64,000 nucleotides of DNA from Mycobacterium sp. (lineage in GTDB: Bacteria; Actinomycetota; Actinomycetes; Mycobacteriales; Mycobacteriaceae), in the NCBI RefSeq assembly GCF_002863225.1, contig NZ_PKEK01000010.1, positions 64,188 through 128,187 on the forward strand. The letters run 5' to 3'. Shown here one piece after another: positions 19,577 through 28,079 of the stretch. A program made the translations under genes and the position numbers. How positions within the stretch are numbered: the first letter of the stretch is position 1; each line of letters begins with the position of its first letter. The notes under the pieces were generated by a model. It made no database searches. It worked only from the letters and a program-made list of their open reading frames with translations, and was not told where the DNA came from.

Positions 19577-20191
19577 TCAGCGGATGACGCGGTATCGCAG
19601 GTGGACGACGCCCGGCGCTTCCAGCACCCGATCGAGCTCGAGGGCCGGCGTGCCCGCGCTGAACCCCTCGAGCAGTCGCTCGCCCGAGCCGAGGATCACC
19701 GGGCTCAGCTGCAGGTCGATCTCGTCGACTATCCCGGCCGCGATCGCTTGCCGCGCGCACGACGCTCCTCCGGCGATGGAGATCGGCGCGGCGCCGGCCG
19801 CCTCGCGGGCCCGGGCATAGGAGGCCTCGATCCCATCGGTGACGAAGTAGAAGGTCGTCCCGCCCCGTAGTTCGATCGGTTCGTGCGGGTGATGGGTCAA
19901 CACGAAGACCGGGCAGTGGTACGGCGGTTCGTCGCCCCACCAGCCCTGCCAATCAGAGTCGCCCCACGGGCCGCGGACCGGCCCGAACATGTTGCGGCCC
20001 ATGATGGTTGCGCCCATGCCGTCGAGCATCTCGGAGACCACCTGCCGGTTGACCGGGTGATCCGCGGCCGGGCCACGGTGCCAATGATGCAGGCCGATGC
20101 CGCCCACGCCGCCCGGATGTTCCAGACACTGGCCCGGGCCGGCGACATAGCCGTCGGCCGATACCGACATCGATAGGTTGGTTCTGCTCAC
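19577..20191 (-). CDS. Dihydrofolate reductase-family (RibD C-terminal-like) protein
   Basis: A 204-residue protein of the RibD_C/DHFR fold. The pattern MSVSADGYVAGP at the N-terminus, TIMGRNMFGPVRGPWG and VFVLTHHPHEPIEL, then SIAGGASCARQAIAAGIVDE, is the standard signature. Members reduce pterin- or pyrimidine-like rings with NADPH, but most mycobacterial paralogs are uncharacterised. I place the start at the GTG at 20191. It is divergent from the luciferase-like gene with a 60-bp gap. Confidence 0.85.
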   Translation of the reverse strand: MSRTNLSMSVSADGYVAGPGQCLEHPGGVGGIGLHHWHRGPAADHPVNRQVVSEMLDGMGATIMGRNMFGPVRGPWGDSDWQGWWGDEPPYHCPVFVLTHHPHEPIELRGGTTFYFVTDGIEASYARAREAAGAAPISIAGGASCARQAIAAGIVDEIDLQLSPVILGSGERLLEGFSAGTPALELDRVLEAPGVVHLRYRVIR

Positions 20192-20252
20192 GTCCGGACA
20201 GACTCGGTCCACCGGCGAAACTCATCGGTGGCTCTAAGCAACGCCGCCTAAT

Positions 20253-21191
20253 GTGGCGCTCGTGGACTTTCGGGTATTCGTTGAACCGCAGCAAGGCGCC
20301 AGCTACTCCGATCAGCTCGCCGTCGCGCAAGCGGCGGAATCGCTGGGATTCTCCGCGTTCTTCCGGTCCGATCACTATCTCGCGATGAGCGGTGACGGGC
20401 TGCCCGGACCGACCGATTCGTGGGTGACGCTGGGCGGCATCGCCCGCGAGACGTCGACGATCCGGCTCGGCACCCTCGTCACCTCGGCGACGTTCCGCCA
20501 CCCCGGCCCGCTGGCCATCTCGGTGGCCCAGGTCGACGAAATGAGCGGTGGCCGCGTCGAATTCGGCCTCGGCAGCGGCTGGTTCGAAAAGGAGCACCTG
20601 GCCTACGCCATCCCGTTCCCGCCGCTCAAGGAGCGGTTCGCCCGACTGACCGAACAACTCGAGCTGATCACCGGCCTGTGGACCTCGCCGGCCGGAGAGA
20701 CGTTCGACTACGCGGGAGCGCATTACGCCGTCAAGGATTCGCCGGCGCTGCCCAAGCCGGTGCAACAGCCGCATCCGCCGATCGTGATCGGCGGATCGGG
20801 CGCCAAGAAGACGCCGCGGCTGGCCGCTACCTTCGCCGACGAGTACAACGTGCCGTTCGCGCCGATAGACACCATCAGCACGCAGTTCGACCGAGTCCGC
20901 GAGGCTGTCGACGCGGTGGGACGCCCGGCCGATTCGATGACCTATTCGGCGGCCTTCGTGGTGTGCGCCGGGCGCGACGACGCCGAGGTCACCCGTCGCG
21001 CCAACGCGATCAACCGAGAGGTCGACGAGCTGCGGTCCAACTCGCCACTGGCCGGCACACCCGGGCGGATCGTCGATGCGCTGGCGCCCTACGCCGACAT
21101 CGGTCTGCAGCGGGTGTATCTCCAGGTACTGGATATGTCGGATCTCGACCACCTTCAGCTTTTCGCCGACGAAGTGCAGCGCCAGCTCTGA
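20253..21191 (+). CDS. LLM-class F420-dependent oxidoreductase
   Basis: A 312-residue luciferase-like TIM barrel. Typical elements are AQAAESLGFSAFFRSDHYLA, IRLGTLVTSATFRHPGPLA, and GRVEFGLGSGWFEKEHLAYA. Mycobacterial members use reduced F420 to reduce or oxidise small molecules. The start may be the GTG at 20253 or the GTG at 20262; no ribosome site is seen, so leaderless translation is plausible. It precedes the three membrane paralogs by 14 nt and may lead their operon. Substrate unknown. Confidence 0.87.
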   Translation: MALVDFRVFVEPQQGASYSDQLAVAQAAESLGFSAFFRSDHYLAMSGDGLPGPTDSWVTLGGIARETSTIRLGTLVTSATFRHPGPLAISVAQVDEMSGGRVEFGLGSGWFEKEHLAYAIPFPPLKERFARLTEQLELITGLWTSPAGETFDYAGAHYAVKDSPALPKPVQQPHPPIVIGGSGAKKTPRLAATFADEYNVPFAPIDTISTQFDRVREAVDAVGRPADSMTYSAAFVVCAGRDDAEVTRRANAINREVDELRSNSPLAGTPGRIVDALAPYADIGLQRVYLQVLDMSDLDHLQLFADEVQRQL

Positions 21192-21205
21192 GTTAGCATC
21201 GGGAC

Positions 21206-21703
21206 GTGACTGGTCCTGCGGACGACCCGAGCGACCGGCCGACTCAACTGGCCGGATACGCCGTCGACGGCACCCCGGTTCTCGAGCAAGAGCCGGACGC
21301 ACCGGCCGACGCCGCCGTCGCAGACTCGGCGCCCAACCCCTGGTACCGCAACCGCGTGCTGCTCGCCCTGTGGGTGCTGGTGGTCGCGTTGCTGTTGACG
21401 CTGGTCGTCTACGGCATCGTCGAGTTGTCCCGCGACGACGGAACCACCGGCCCGGCCGCCACCACCTCCTCGTCGACCACCCCGTCCAGGTCCTCCACGA
21501 CGTCAGCTACCACCACCAGTCCGTCGACCACCGCCGAGGCGCCGCCACCGTCCGAAAGCACCGGGGAGACTCCCGAGGACGCACCGCCGCCGGCCAATGG
21601 CGCACCCGCGCCCGCGGAGCCGCCGCGCCACCACCATCACCCGCACATCCCGTCGACAATCACACTGCCGCACACTGTGGTTACGCTGCCGCACGGATTC
21701 TGA
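21206..21703 (+). CDS. One-pass membrane protein, Thr/Pro-rich, His-rich tail (paralog 1)
   Basis: A 165-residue protein with an acidic N-terminus (about 1-45), the motif NPWYRNRVLLALW leading into one membrane helix (LLALWVLVVALLLTLVVYGI), then a low-complexity T/S/P linker and a His-rich end (RHHHHPHIPS ... LPHTVVTLPHGF). The GTG at 21206 is 14 nt after the LLM gene. It shares its layout and the WYxxR/K motif before the helix with the next two genes, so the three are tandem paralogs. The tail should face outside and could bind metal; this is inference from composition. Confidence 0.7.
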   Translation: MTGPADDPSDRPTQLAGYAVDGTPVLEQEPDAPADAAVADSAPNPWYRNRVLLALWVLVVALLLTLVVYGIVELSRDDGTTGPAATTSSSTTPSRSSTTSATTTSPSTTAEAPPPSESTGETPEDAPPPANGAPAPAEPPRHHHHPHIPSTITLPHTVVTLPHGF

Positions 21704-21754
21704 GTCGCCACCCGCAGGCGACGCAGGTGCTGCCAGCATCCGCGGCTAGGATCG

Positions 21755-22180
21755 GTGCACGTGACCGGTTACGAACCTCCCGAAGACCCCAGTGAAGCGC
21801 CGACCGGCCTCTACGACTACAGCGGCCAGGCCCAAGGTTCGCCGAAGCGCAGCACCTGGTACCGCAACCCGATCGTGCTGTTGGCCGCCGGCCTCTTTGT
21901 AGCGATCCTGCTGGGTTTGGCGTTCTATCTGCTCGCCGACCGCACCAACGGCACCGGCGGAACGAAACAAACTCCGACGTCACCGACGAGCTCGACGAGC
22001 GTGCCGTCCTCGTCCGCGGCCCCGACGACCACGCAGCCCGTCGTCCCGCCGGAAACCACCGCGGTGACCTCGCCGTCCGCCGCCACCGAGCCGACCAGCC
22101 CGGCAAGCGCCACCCCGCCGACGACCACCGTCGAGGGCGGCCACCACCACCACCATCACCATGACGGCGGGAATCCATAG
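21755..22180 (+). CDS. One-pass membrane protein with seven consecutive histidines near the C-terminus (paralog 2)
   Basis: A 141-residue paralog of its neighbours. The N-terminus (TGYEPPEDPSEAPTGLYDYS) is acidic, STWYRNPIVLLAAG leads into the single helix, then comes a T/S/P linker and the end GGHHHHHHHDGGNP. The natural run of seven His is notable. The start is GTG at 21755 or 21761; both fit. It is followed by the third paralog after only 2 nt, so they are one transcript. It resembles a metal-binding surface protein, but no catalytic motif is present. Confidence 0.7.
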   Translation: MHVTGYEPPEDPSEAPTGLYDYSGQAQGSPKRSTWYRNPIVLLAAGLFVAILLGLAFYLLADRTNGTGGTKQTPTSPTSSTSVPSSSAAPTTTQPVVPPETTAVTSPSAATEPTSPASATPPTTTVEGGHHHHHHHDGGNP

Positions 22181-22182
22181 CG

Positions 22183-22587
22183 GTGAGTGGCAGCCGCTAC
22201 CCCCACGACGACAACCCCCGGGGCCTGGATGCGACCGAGCGCTTCAGCGTCGGCAGCGCGTCGCCGTGGTACCTCAAGCGGTGGGTGCTTGCCCTGTGGG
22301 GCCTGGCGGTGGTGGTCCTGATCGCGATCATCATCTACGGCCTGACCGTCCTGGCCCGTGGCAACGGAGGTGGCGCGCCGGCACCCACCACCACCCGGAC
22401 CTCGACCACCACCTCCTCGATCACCACGTCATCCACCACCCCTTCGACGACGACACCGACCACGACGACAACTGACGAGACAATCGAGCCCACCCCGTCG
22501 CCCACCTCGACCTGGACGCCGCAACACCCTCGTCGTCACAGGTGGCACGGCAATTTGCCCCCTGTACCGGTAGTGCCACACTTCTGA
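22183..22587 (+). CDS. One-pass membrane protein, Thr-rich linker (paralog 3)
   Basis: A 134-residue protein. SPWYLKRWVLALWGLAVVVL is the pre-helix motif and start of the helix, followed by a long T/S run (TTTRTSTTTSSITTSSTT) and the ending HPRRHRWHGNLPPVPVVPHF. The end shares the final proline/histidine pattern of paralog 1. It starts with GTG 2 nt after paralog 2. The operon then stops; about 180 nt of intergenic sequence carries the etfD operators. Role unknown. Confidence 0.68.
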   Translation: MSGSRYPHDDNPRGLDATERFSVGSASPWYLKRWVLALWGLAVVVLIAIIIYGLTVLARGNGGGAPAPTTTRTSTTTSSITTSSTTPSTTTPTTTTTDETIEPTPSPTSTWTPQHPRRHRWHGNLPPVPVVPHF

Positions 22588-22701
22588 GCCGGGTCGGCGG
22601 ATCGCCCGCCGCCCGCCAAGTTAGGGCATCCTTCGTCGCGGGAACCCGGTCGAAGGTGTCACTATGGGCTTAGTTTTATGGCTTGAGCACTGCAGTAGTA
22701 A

Positions 22702-22717
22702 GTTACTGACGAGTAAC
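22702..22717. promoter_or_regulatory. GTTAC-N6-GTAAC operator, distal copy
   Basis: GTTACTGACGAGTAAC has six-base inverted arms (GTTACT/AGTAAC). It is the first of two similar sites upstream of etfD, centres 25 bp apart, which suggests one protein bound on the same DNA face or two dimers. Confidence 0.65.
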
Positions 22718-22726
22718 CCAACCTTA

Positions 22727-22742
22727 GTTACCGGTCAGTAAC
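22727..22742. promoter_or_regulatory. GTTAC-N6-GTAAC operator, proximal copy
   Basis: GTTACCGGTCAGTAAC repeats the pattern of the site at 22702 and ends 22 nt before the etfD GTG, so it overlaps the likely transcription start. The binding protein is not known from this window; a TetR-type fatty-acid regulator would suit. Confidence 0.65.
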
Positions 22743-22764
22743 ATCGAAAATTGGGGAGACCTCC

Positions 22765-25700
22765 GTGGACACGCAGATGCTGATCAGACTGGTTGTCGGT
22801 TTGGGCGGGACGGCAGTCATCGCTTTGCTCGCGGTCCGCCGCGTGCTCTGGCTGGTCAAACTCACGCTCTCCGGGCAGCCGGTGACCGGCCGCACCGACG
22901 ACGTCGGCCGCCGGGTCTGGGCGCAGATCTCCGAGGTATTCGGCCAGCGCAAGCTGCTGAAATGGTCCGTTCCCGGTGTCGCGCACTTCCTCACCATGTG
23001 GGGCTTCTTCATCCTCGGCTCGGTCTACGTCGAGGCCTACGGCGCGCTGTTCAACAACCACTTCCACATTCCGATCGTGGGCCGGTGGGAGGCGCTGGGC
23101 TTCCTTCAGGACTTCATCGCGCTGGGCGTGCTCCTCGGCATCGGCACCTTCACCGTCATCCGGTTGCGCTCCGAGCCCAAGGAGTACGGCCGTTCGTCAC
23201 GGTTCTACGGCTCGCACACCGGCGGCGCGTGGCTGATCCTGTTCATGATCTTCCTGGTTATCTTCAGCTTCTCGATCTTCCGCGGCGCCTCCGCGGTCAC
23301 CGGCACACTCCCCTACGGCTGGGGCGCGTTCTTCTCGCACGGCATGGGCGTGATCATGCAGCCGCTGGGCGTCCCCGCCAACGAGTGGATCGAGACCATT
23401 GCGCTGCTCGCCCACATCGCCGTCGCGCTGGTGTTCCTGGTGATCGTGCTGAACTCCAAGCACCTGCACATCTTCCTGGCGCCGGTCAACGTCACCTTCA
23501 AGCGGCTGCCTGACGCCCTCGGCCCGCTGCTGCCGATCGAGGCCGACGGCAAGCCCATCGACTTCGAAAACCCGCCGGACGACGCCACTTTCGGCCGCGG
23601 CAAGATCGAGGACTTCACCTGGAAGGGCAACCTCGACTTCGCCACCTGTACCGAGTGCGGGCGCTGCCAGTCGCAGTGTCCGGCCTGGAACACCGGAAAA
23701 CCGTTGTCGCCCAAGCTCGTCATCATGGATCTGCGTGATCACTGGATGGCTAAGGCTCCCTACATTCTCGGCGAGAAGGAGAGCGCGCTCCAGAACACTC
23801 CCGAAGGCGGGCTCAGCGAGAATCTGGTCGGAGAAAAGGAAGCAGACCAGCACCACGTGCCAGAATCCGGGTTCGGCCGGATCACCGGCTCGGGTCCCGA
23901 GCAGGCCACCCGTCCGCTGGTCGGCACCGCCGAGCAGGGCGGCGTGATCGACCCCGACGTGCTGTGGTCGTGCGTGAACTGCGGCGCCTGCGTCGAGCAG
24001 TGCCCGGTCGACATCGAGCACATAGACCACATCGTCGACATGCGCCGTTACCAGGTCATGATGGAGTCCGAGTTCCCGTCGGAGCTCTCAGTGTTGTTCA
24101 AAAACCTTGAGAACAAAGGCAATCCGTGGGGGCAGAACGCGTCCGCGCGTACCGACTGGATCGGTGAGGTCGAGTTCGACGTGCCGGTCTACGGCGAGGA
24201 CGTGGACAGCTTCGACGGTTTCGAGTACCTGTTCTGGGTCGGCTGTGCCGGTGCCTACGACGACAAGGCCAAGAAGACCACCAAAGCCGTCGCCGAACTG
24301 CTGGCCACCGCCGGTGTGAAGTATCTGGTGCTGGGCACCGGTGAGACCTGCAACGGCGACTCGGCCCGCCGCTCGGGCAACGAGTTCCTGTTCCAGCAGC
24401 TGGCCCAGCAGGCGGTCGACACCATCGACGGCGTGTTCGAGGGAGTGGAGACCGTCGACCGCAAGATCGTGGTCACCTGCCCGCACTGCTTCAACACCCT
24501 GGGCCGCGAGTACAAGCAACTGGGCGCCAACTACACCGTGCTGCACCACACCCAGCTGCTCAACCGGCTGGTGCGCGACAAGCAACTCGTCCCGGTGAGC
24601 CCGGCCTCCCCCCAGGACGTCACCTATCACGACCCGTGCTTCCTGGGCCGCCACAACAAGGTCTACGAGGCACCCCGCGAGCTGATCGGCGCGGCCGGCG
24701 CGAAGCTGGCCGAGATGCCGCGGCACGCCGAGCGCAGCTTCTGCTGCGGCGCCGGTGGCGCGCGGATGTGGATGGAAGAGCACATCGGCAAGCGGATCAA
24801 CCACGAGCGCGTCGACGAAGCGCTGGCGACCGGAGCCAGCACTATCGCCGTCGCCTGTCCGTTCTGCCGGGTGATGCTCACCGACGGTGTGGGCGATCGT
24901 CAGGAGGCCGCCGGACGCGAAGGCGTTGATGTCCGCGACGTCGCGCAGCTGCTGCTGGAATCGCTGGACAGCGACGCCATCACGCTGCCGGAGAAGGGCA
25001 CCGCCGCCAAGGAGGCCGCCGAGCGGGCCGAAAAGGCCGAGAAGGCGACACCGAAGGCCGAGGCGGCCACGGCGACCGCTCCGGTCGAGGAGAAGACCGC
25101 CGAGCCCGCGGAGTCGAACGGCGCCGCGGCGGCCGAGGACAAGTCCGAACCCAAGTCGGTCACCGGTCTGGGCATCGCCGGCGGCGCCAAGCGGCCCGGC
25201 GCCAAGAAGGCGGCGCCGAAAGCCGACGACACACCGGCCGAAGACAAGGCTGCCGACACGGCAGCACCGGTCAAGGGTCTGGGCATCGCCGGCGGTGCCA
25301 AGCGGCCGGGGGCCAAGAAAGCGACCGCCAAAGCCGAACCCGCGCAAACCACTTCGGCATCCGAGGACACCGCCACCGAAGCCAAGACGGCGGCCGCGCC
25401 CGTCAAGGGTCTGGGCATCGCCGGCGGCGCCAAGCGGCCCGGCGCGAAGAAGTCCACCGCGGCGGCGCCCGCAGCGCCCGAGTCGAAGACCGAGGCCGAG
25501 TCGAAGCCGGAGGCTGAGTCCAAGCCGGAGCCGGAGGACACCGCCACCGAGGCCAAGGCACCCGCCGCACCGGTCAAGGGACTCGGTATCGCCGCCGGCG
25601 CCAAGCGGCCCGGCGCGAAGAAGACCGCAGCGGCACCCGAGCCGGCGGCCGAGGCGAAGCCCGAGCCGGAAGCCAAGCCTGAGTCTGAGGCGAAGCCCGA

Positions 25701-25854
25701 GCCCGAGGCGAAGCCCGAGCCCGAGGCCGCGCAGGAAGCGAAGGACGAGCCCGCGTCGAAGCCCGCCGAATCCGAGAACGGTGAGGCCGCGCCGGAGCCG
25801 CCGGTGAAGGGTCTGGGGATCGCGCGGGGCGCCCGTCCACCCGGTAAGCGCTGA
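22765..25854 (+). CDS. etfD: EtfD-like membrane Fe-S oxidoreductase with repetitive tail
   Basis: A 1029-residue homologue of M. tuberculosis Rv0338c/EtfD, which passes electrons from the ETF of fatty-acid beta-oxidation into the respiratory chain. The N-terminus has about five membrane helices (to about residue 230) with nitrate-reductase-gamma-like histidines. Two 4Fe-4S cluster motifs follow: CTECGRCQSQC (about 295) and CVNCGACVEQC (about 402). Then come CCG domains (DPCFLGRHNK about 623; CCGAGGARMWMEE about 662). From about residue 750 the protein becomes an Ala/Glu/Lys/Pro tail with five copies of the motif VKGLGIAGGAKRPGAKK or close variants. The GTG start has GGGGAGA before it. It is longer than the M. 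tuberculosis protein because of this tail. Confidence 0.92.
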   Translation: MDTQMLIRLVVGLGGTAVIALLAVRRVLWLVKLTLSGQPVTGRTDDVGRRVWAQISEVFGQRKLLKWSVPGVAHFLTMWGFFILGSVYVEAYGALFNNHFHIPIVGRWEALGFLQDFIALGVLLGIGTFTVIRLRSEPKEYGRSSRFYGSHTGGAWLILFMIFLVIFSFSIFRGASAVTGTLPYGWGAFFSHGMGVIMQPLGVPANEWIETIALLAHIAVALVFLVIVLNSKHLHIFLAPVNVTFKRLPDALGPLLPIEADGKPIDFENPPDDATFGRGKIEDFTWKGNLDFATCTECGRCQSQCPAWNTGKPLSPKLVIMDLRDHWMAKAPYILGEKESALQNTPEGGLSENLVGEKEADQHHVPESGFGRITGSGPEQATRPLVGTAEQGGVIDPDVLWSCVNCGACVEQCPVDIEHIDHIVDMRRYQVMMESEFPSELSVLFKNLENKGNPWGQNASARTDWIGEVEFDVPVYGEDVDSFDGFEYLFWVGCAGAYDDKAKKTTKAVAELLATAGVKYLVLGTGETCNGDSARRSGNEFLFQQLAQQAVDTIDGVFEGVETVDRKIVVTCPHCFNTLGREYKQLGANYTVLHHTQLLNRLVRDKQLVPVSPASPQDVTYHDPCFLGRHNKVYEAPRELIGAAGAKLAEMPRHAERSFCCGAGGARMWMEEHIGKRINHERVDEALATGASTIAVACPFCRVMLTDGVGDRQEAAGREGVDVRDVAQLLLESLDSDAITLPEKGTAAKEAAERAEKAEKATPKAEAATATAPVEEKTAEPAESNGAAAAEDKSEPKSVTGLGIAGGAKRPGAKKAAPKADDTPAEDKAADTAAPVKGLGIAGGAKRPGAKKATAKAEPAQTTSASEDTATEAKTAAAPVKGLGIAGGAKRPGAKKSTAAAPAAPESKTEAESKPEAESKPEPEDTATEAKAPAAPVKGLGIAAGAKRPGAKKTAAAPEPAAEAKPEPEAKPESEAKPEPEAKPEPEAAQEAKDEPASKPAESENGEAAPEPPVKGLGIARGARPPGKR
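25160..25854 (+). repeat. Five-copy GLGIAGGAKRPG repeat region in etfD
   Basis: Five near-identical units coding VxGLGIAxGAKRPGAKK (the last is VKGLGIARGARPPGKR) are separated by 20-60 codons of Ala/Glu/Lys/Pro-rich spacer. The units are strongly basic while the spacers are acidic. Copy number is likely to vary among strains. Confidence 0.85.
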
Positions 25855-25908
25855 TCAGACCCTCGCGGAATTGTTAATTGAATAGACAACCGTGGCACCA
25901 TTGATGGC

Positions 25909-27174
25909 GTGACTACTCATCAGCTGCCGTGGCAAAACGCGGGGCATCAGCCGCGGCAGCGGACGTTCGCGCAGTCATCGAAGCTTCAGGACGTGCTCTA
26001 CGAGATCCGCGGGCCGGTGCACGATCACGCCGCCCGGCTCGAGGCCGAGGGGCACCGCATCCTCAAACTGAACATCGGCAACCCCGCACCGTTCGGCTTC
26101 GACGCGCCCGACGTGATCATGCGCGACATGATCCAGGCGCTGCCTTACGCCCAAGGCTATTCGGACTCCAAGGGCATCCTGTCGGCGCGCCGCGCCGTGG
26201 TCACCCGCTACGAGCTCGTCGAGGGCTTCCCCCGTTTCGACGTCGACGATGTCTATCTCGGCAACGGTGTCTCGGAACTGATCACGCTGACCCTGCAGGC
26301 GTTGCTCGACAACGGCGACCAGATCCTGATTCCGGCTCCCGACTACCCGCTGTGGACGGCGTCGACGTCGCTCGCGGGCGGCACTCCGGTGCACTACCTG
26401 TGCGACGAAACTCAAGGCTGGCAACCGGATATCGCCGACATCGAGTCCAAGATCACCGAACGGACCAAGGCCTTGGTGGTGATCAACCCGAACAACCCCA
26501 CCGGCGCGGTCTACAGCCGCGAAGTCCTGACGCAGATCGCCGCGGTGGCGCGCAAGCACCAACTGCTGCTGCTCGCTGACGAGATTTACGACAAGATCCT
26601 CTACGACGACGCCCAACACATCAGCTTGGCGTCGGTCGCGCCAGACCTGTTGTGCCTGACCTTCAATGGGTTGTCCAAGGCGTATCGGGTGGCCGGTTAC
26701 CGTGCCGGCTGGCTGGCCATCACCGGGCCCAAGGACCACGCCAGTAGTTTCATCGAGGGCATCCACCTGCTCGCGAATATGCGGCTGTGCCCGAATGTTC
26801 CTGCGCAGCACGCCATTCAGGTCGCACTCGGCGGGCATCAGAGCATCGACGACCTGGTGCTGCCGGGCGGGCGACTGCTCGAGCAGCGCGATGTCGCGTG
26901 GTCCAAGCTCAACGACATCCCCGGCGTGTCTTGCGTCAAACCCGCCGGGGCGTTGTACGCCTTCCCACGGTTGGACCCCGAGGTCTACGAGATCGCCGAT
27001 GACGAACAACTCGTCCTCGACCTGCTGCTGCAGGAAAAGATCCTCGTCACCCAGGGAACCGGATTCAACTGGCCCGAACCGGACCACCTGCGGATCGTCA
27101 CGCTGCCGTGGTCACGCGACCTGGCCCGGGCGATCGAGCGGCTGGGCAATTTCCTGTCCAGCTACCGCCAGTAG
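25909..27174 (+). CDS. aspC: AspC/AlaT-type PLP aminotransferase
   Basis: A 421-residue class I aminotransferase matching M. tuberculosis AspC (Rv0337c). Landmarks: substrate-arm segment LNIGNPAPFGFDAPD, NPNNPTGAVYS, DEIYDKILYDD, the PLP-binding lysine K257 in GLSKAYRVAGYRAGW, and the C-terminal Arg region PDHLRIVTLPWSRD. It transfers amino groups between alanine or aspartate and 2-oxoglutarate. It begins at GTG 25909, 54 nt after etfD in the same direction; the same pair is adjacent in M. tuberculosis. It is convergent with the DUF732 gene, only 9 nt apart. Confidence 0.92.
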   Translation: MTTHQLPWQNAGHQPRQRTFAQSSKLQDVLYEIRGPVHDHAARLEAEGHRILKLNIGNPAPFGFDAPDVIMRDMIQALPYAQGYSDSKGILSARRAVVTRYELVEGFPRFDVDDVYLGNGVSELITLTLQALLDNGDQILIPAPDYPLWTASTSLAGGTPVHYLCDETQGWQPDIADIESKITERTKALVVINPNNPTGAVYSREVLTQIAAVARKHQLLLLADEIYDKILYDDAQHISLASVAPDLLCLTFNGLSKAYRVAGYRAGWLAITGPKDHASSFIEGIHLLANMRLCPNVPAQHAIQVALGGHQSIDDLVLPGGRLLEQRDVAWSKLNDIPGVSCVKPAGALYAFPRLDPEVYEIADDEQLVLDLLLQEKILVTQGTGFNWPEPDHLRIVTLPWSRDLARAIERLGNFLSSYRQ

Positions 27175-27183
27175 CGTCCTGGA

Positions 27184-27600
27184 TCAGGTCGGGTCGTCCT
27201 GATGCCCGTCCGGGCAATACACGTCGATCGCGGTATCGGCGAAGTCGGTGGCGGTGTCCACTGACATGCCCGGAGACCCCTGCAGGATGTCCTGCACGAT
27301 CTGATCTTTGCCCTCGCCACCCAGATAACGGCCACAGACATAGTGGGCGTCTTTGACCGCGGCGGCGTCCGATCGGTCCAGCTGCAGGTTCTGGACTTCG
27401 AGCCGGCGGAGGAACTGGGCCTCTTTGCCCGGGCTGTCGGCGGCCGGCGTCGGTGACGTCGCGGAGTCCGCGGCGTGGGCCGGGTCGTGCTTCATCCGGC
27501 CGAAGACGATCACGGCGGCCAAGGCACCGGCCAGTAGCAGCACGGCGGCCACCACCGCCAGGACAGGCAGCGGTTTGGGATCGGCGTTCGGCGTCGTCAT
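27184..27600 (-). CDS. DUF732-domain membrane-anchored protein
   Basis: A 138-residue protein: a short cytoplasmic lead (MTTPNADPKPLPVLAVVAAV), one membrane/signal helix, a Pro/Ser linker, and a C-terminal DUF732 domain with two cysteines (AHYVCGRYLGG and IDVYCPDG) that probably form a disulfide, plus the segment QGSPGMSVDTATDFADTAI. DUF732 domains are common in mycobacterial exported proteins and have no known function. The start is ATG 27600, preceded by GGACGTCCC; an upstream GTG in frame is less likely. Confidence 0.8.
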   Translation of the reverse strand: MTTPNADPKPLPVLAVVAAVLLLAGALAAVIVFGRMKHDPAHAADSATSPTPAADSPGKEAQFLRRLEVQNLQLDRSDAAAVKDAHYVCGRYLGGEGKDQIVQDILQGSPGMSVDTATDFADTAIDVYCPDGHQDDPT

Positions 27601-27984
27601 GGGACGTCCAGCGTATGCGCTGTTCACCAGCTGACGTCGGAGCACTCGACGCGGGTCTGCCATGGAGTGCCGAATGGATTCGATGTCCAGACCCTCGGCG
27701 ACGCCCAAGGATAAAATTTGAGGTTTATATGAATGTGCCTGTCGGGCGGGCCAGTAGGCGCCCCGCGGGCGCACGATGATTACATCTATGCGCTCGTTTC
27801 CGTCTACGGACCTGCCACATAGTCGTGGCCGCGCGAGTTGCTCAGCGGTGCATATGACCTGATCACGGGGGTGACGGCGGGTCAACCAGCGGTTGACGCA
27901 CCGGCGAATTGCCTTCCCCATGCACGCCGGATTTCCTGCACTATTGGAACCAAGGGTTTAATTGTCACCGAAAGGAGAGTTGCG
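27601..27984. other. Intergenic region upstream of PPE operon with a palindrome
   Basis: A 384-nt divergent promoter region without a convincing gene. At 27881-27897 it has the inverted repeat GTCAACC-AGC-GGTTGAC (perfect 7-bp arms), a plausible operator. An AT-rich patch (ATAAAATTTGAGGTTTATAT, near 27713) is the best promoter candidate for the DUF732 gene. Confidence 0.5.
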
Positions 27985-28077
27985 ATGTTTTCTGTTGCAG
28001 AGCAGGCACAGTTGCCGGCAGCAACGGCCGACCGCAACCGATCGTGTACCTCGACGCCATTCAGGTTGGGTATCTGA
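27985..28077 (+). CDS. Tiny ORF (30 aa) directly upstream of the PPE gene
   Basis: An ATG at 27985 with a strong ribosome site (AAAGGAGAGTTGCG) opens a 30-codon frame starting MFSVAEQAQLPAATADRNRS and including one cysteine; it stops at TGA 28077. The PPE ATG follows after only 2 nt and lacks a good ribosome site of its own. It may be a leader peptide that couples translation to PPE, or a relic of a PE-type gene. The sequence does not resemble the PE motif, so a coupling ORF is favoured. Confidence 0.55.
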   Translation: MFSVAEQAQLPAATADRNRSCTSTPFRLGI

Positions 28078-28079
28078 CC

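Noticed and set aside
22135..22180. Cloning-vector His-tag
   Set aside because: The His run lies inside a natural T/P-rich protein, in host codon use, between two paralogs with His-rich ends; no vector sequence is near.
24088..25347. 419-codon minus-strand frame opposite etfD
   Set aside because: Low-complexity G/L/R/D shadow of the cluster and tail region; etfD motifs are unambiguous.
27909..28079. 57-residue N-terminal extension of the PPE protein
   Set aside because: PPE proteins begin at the MDFGALPPE-type start; the extension is Cys/His-rich and overlaps the small leader ORF in another frame.
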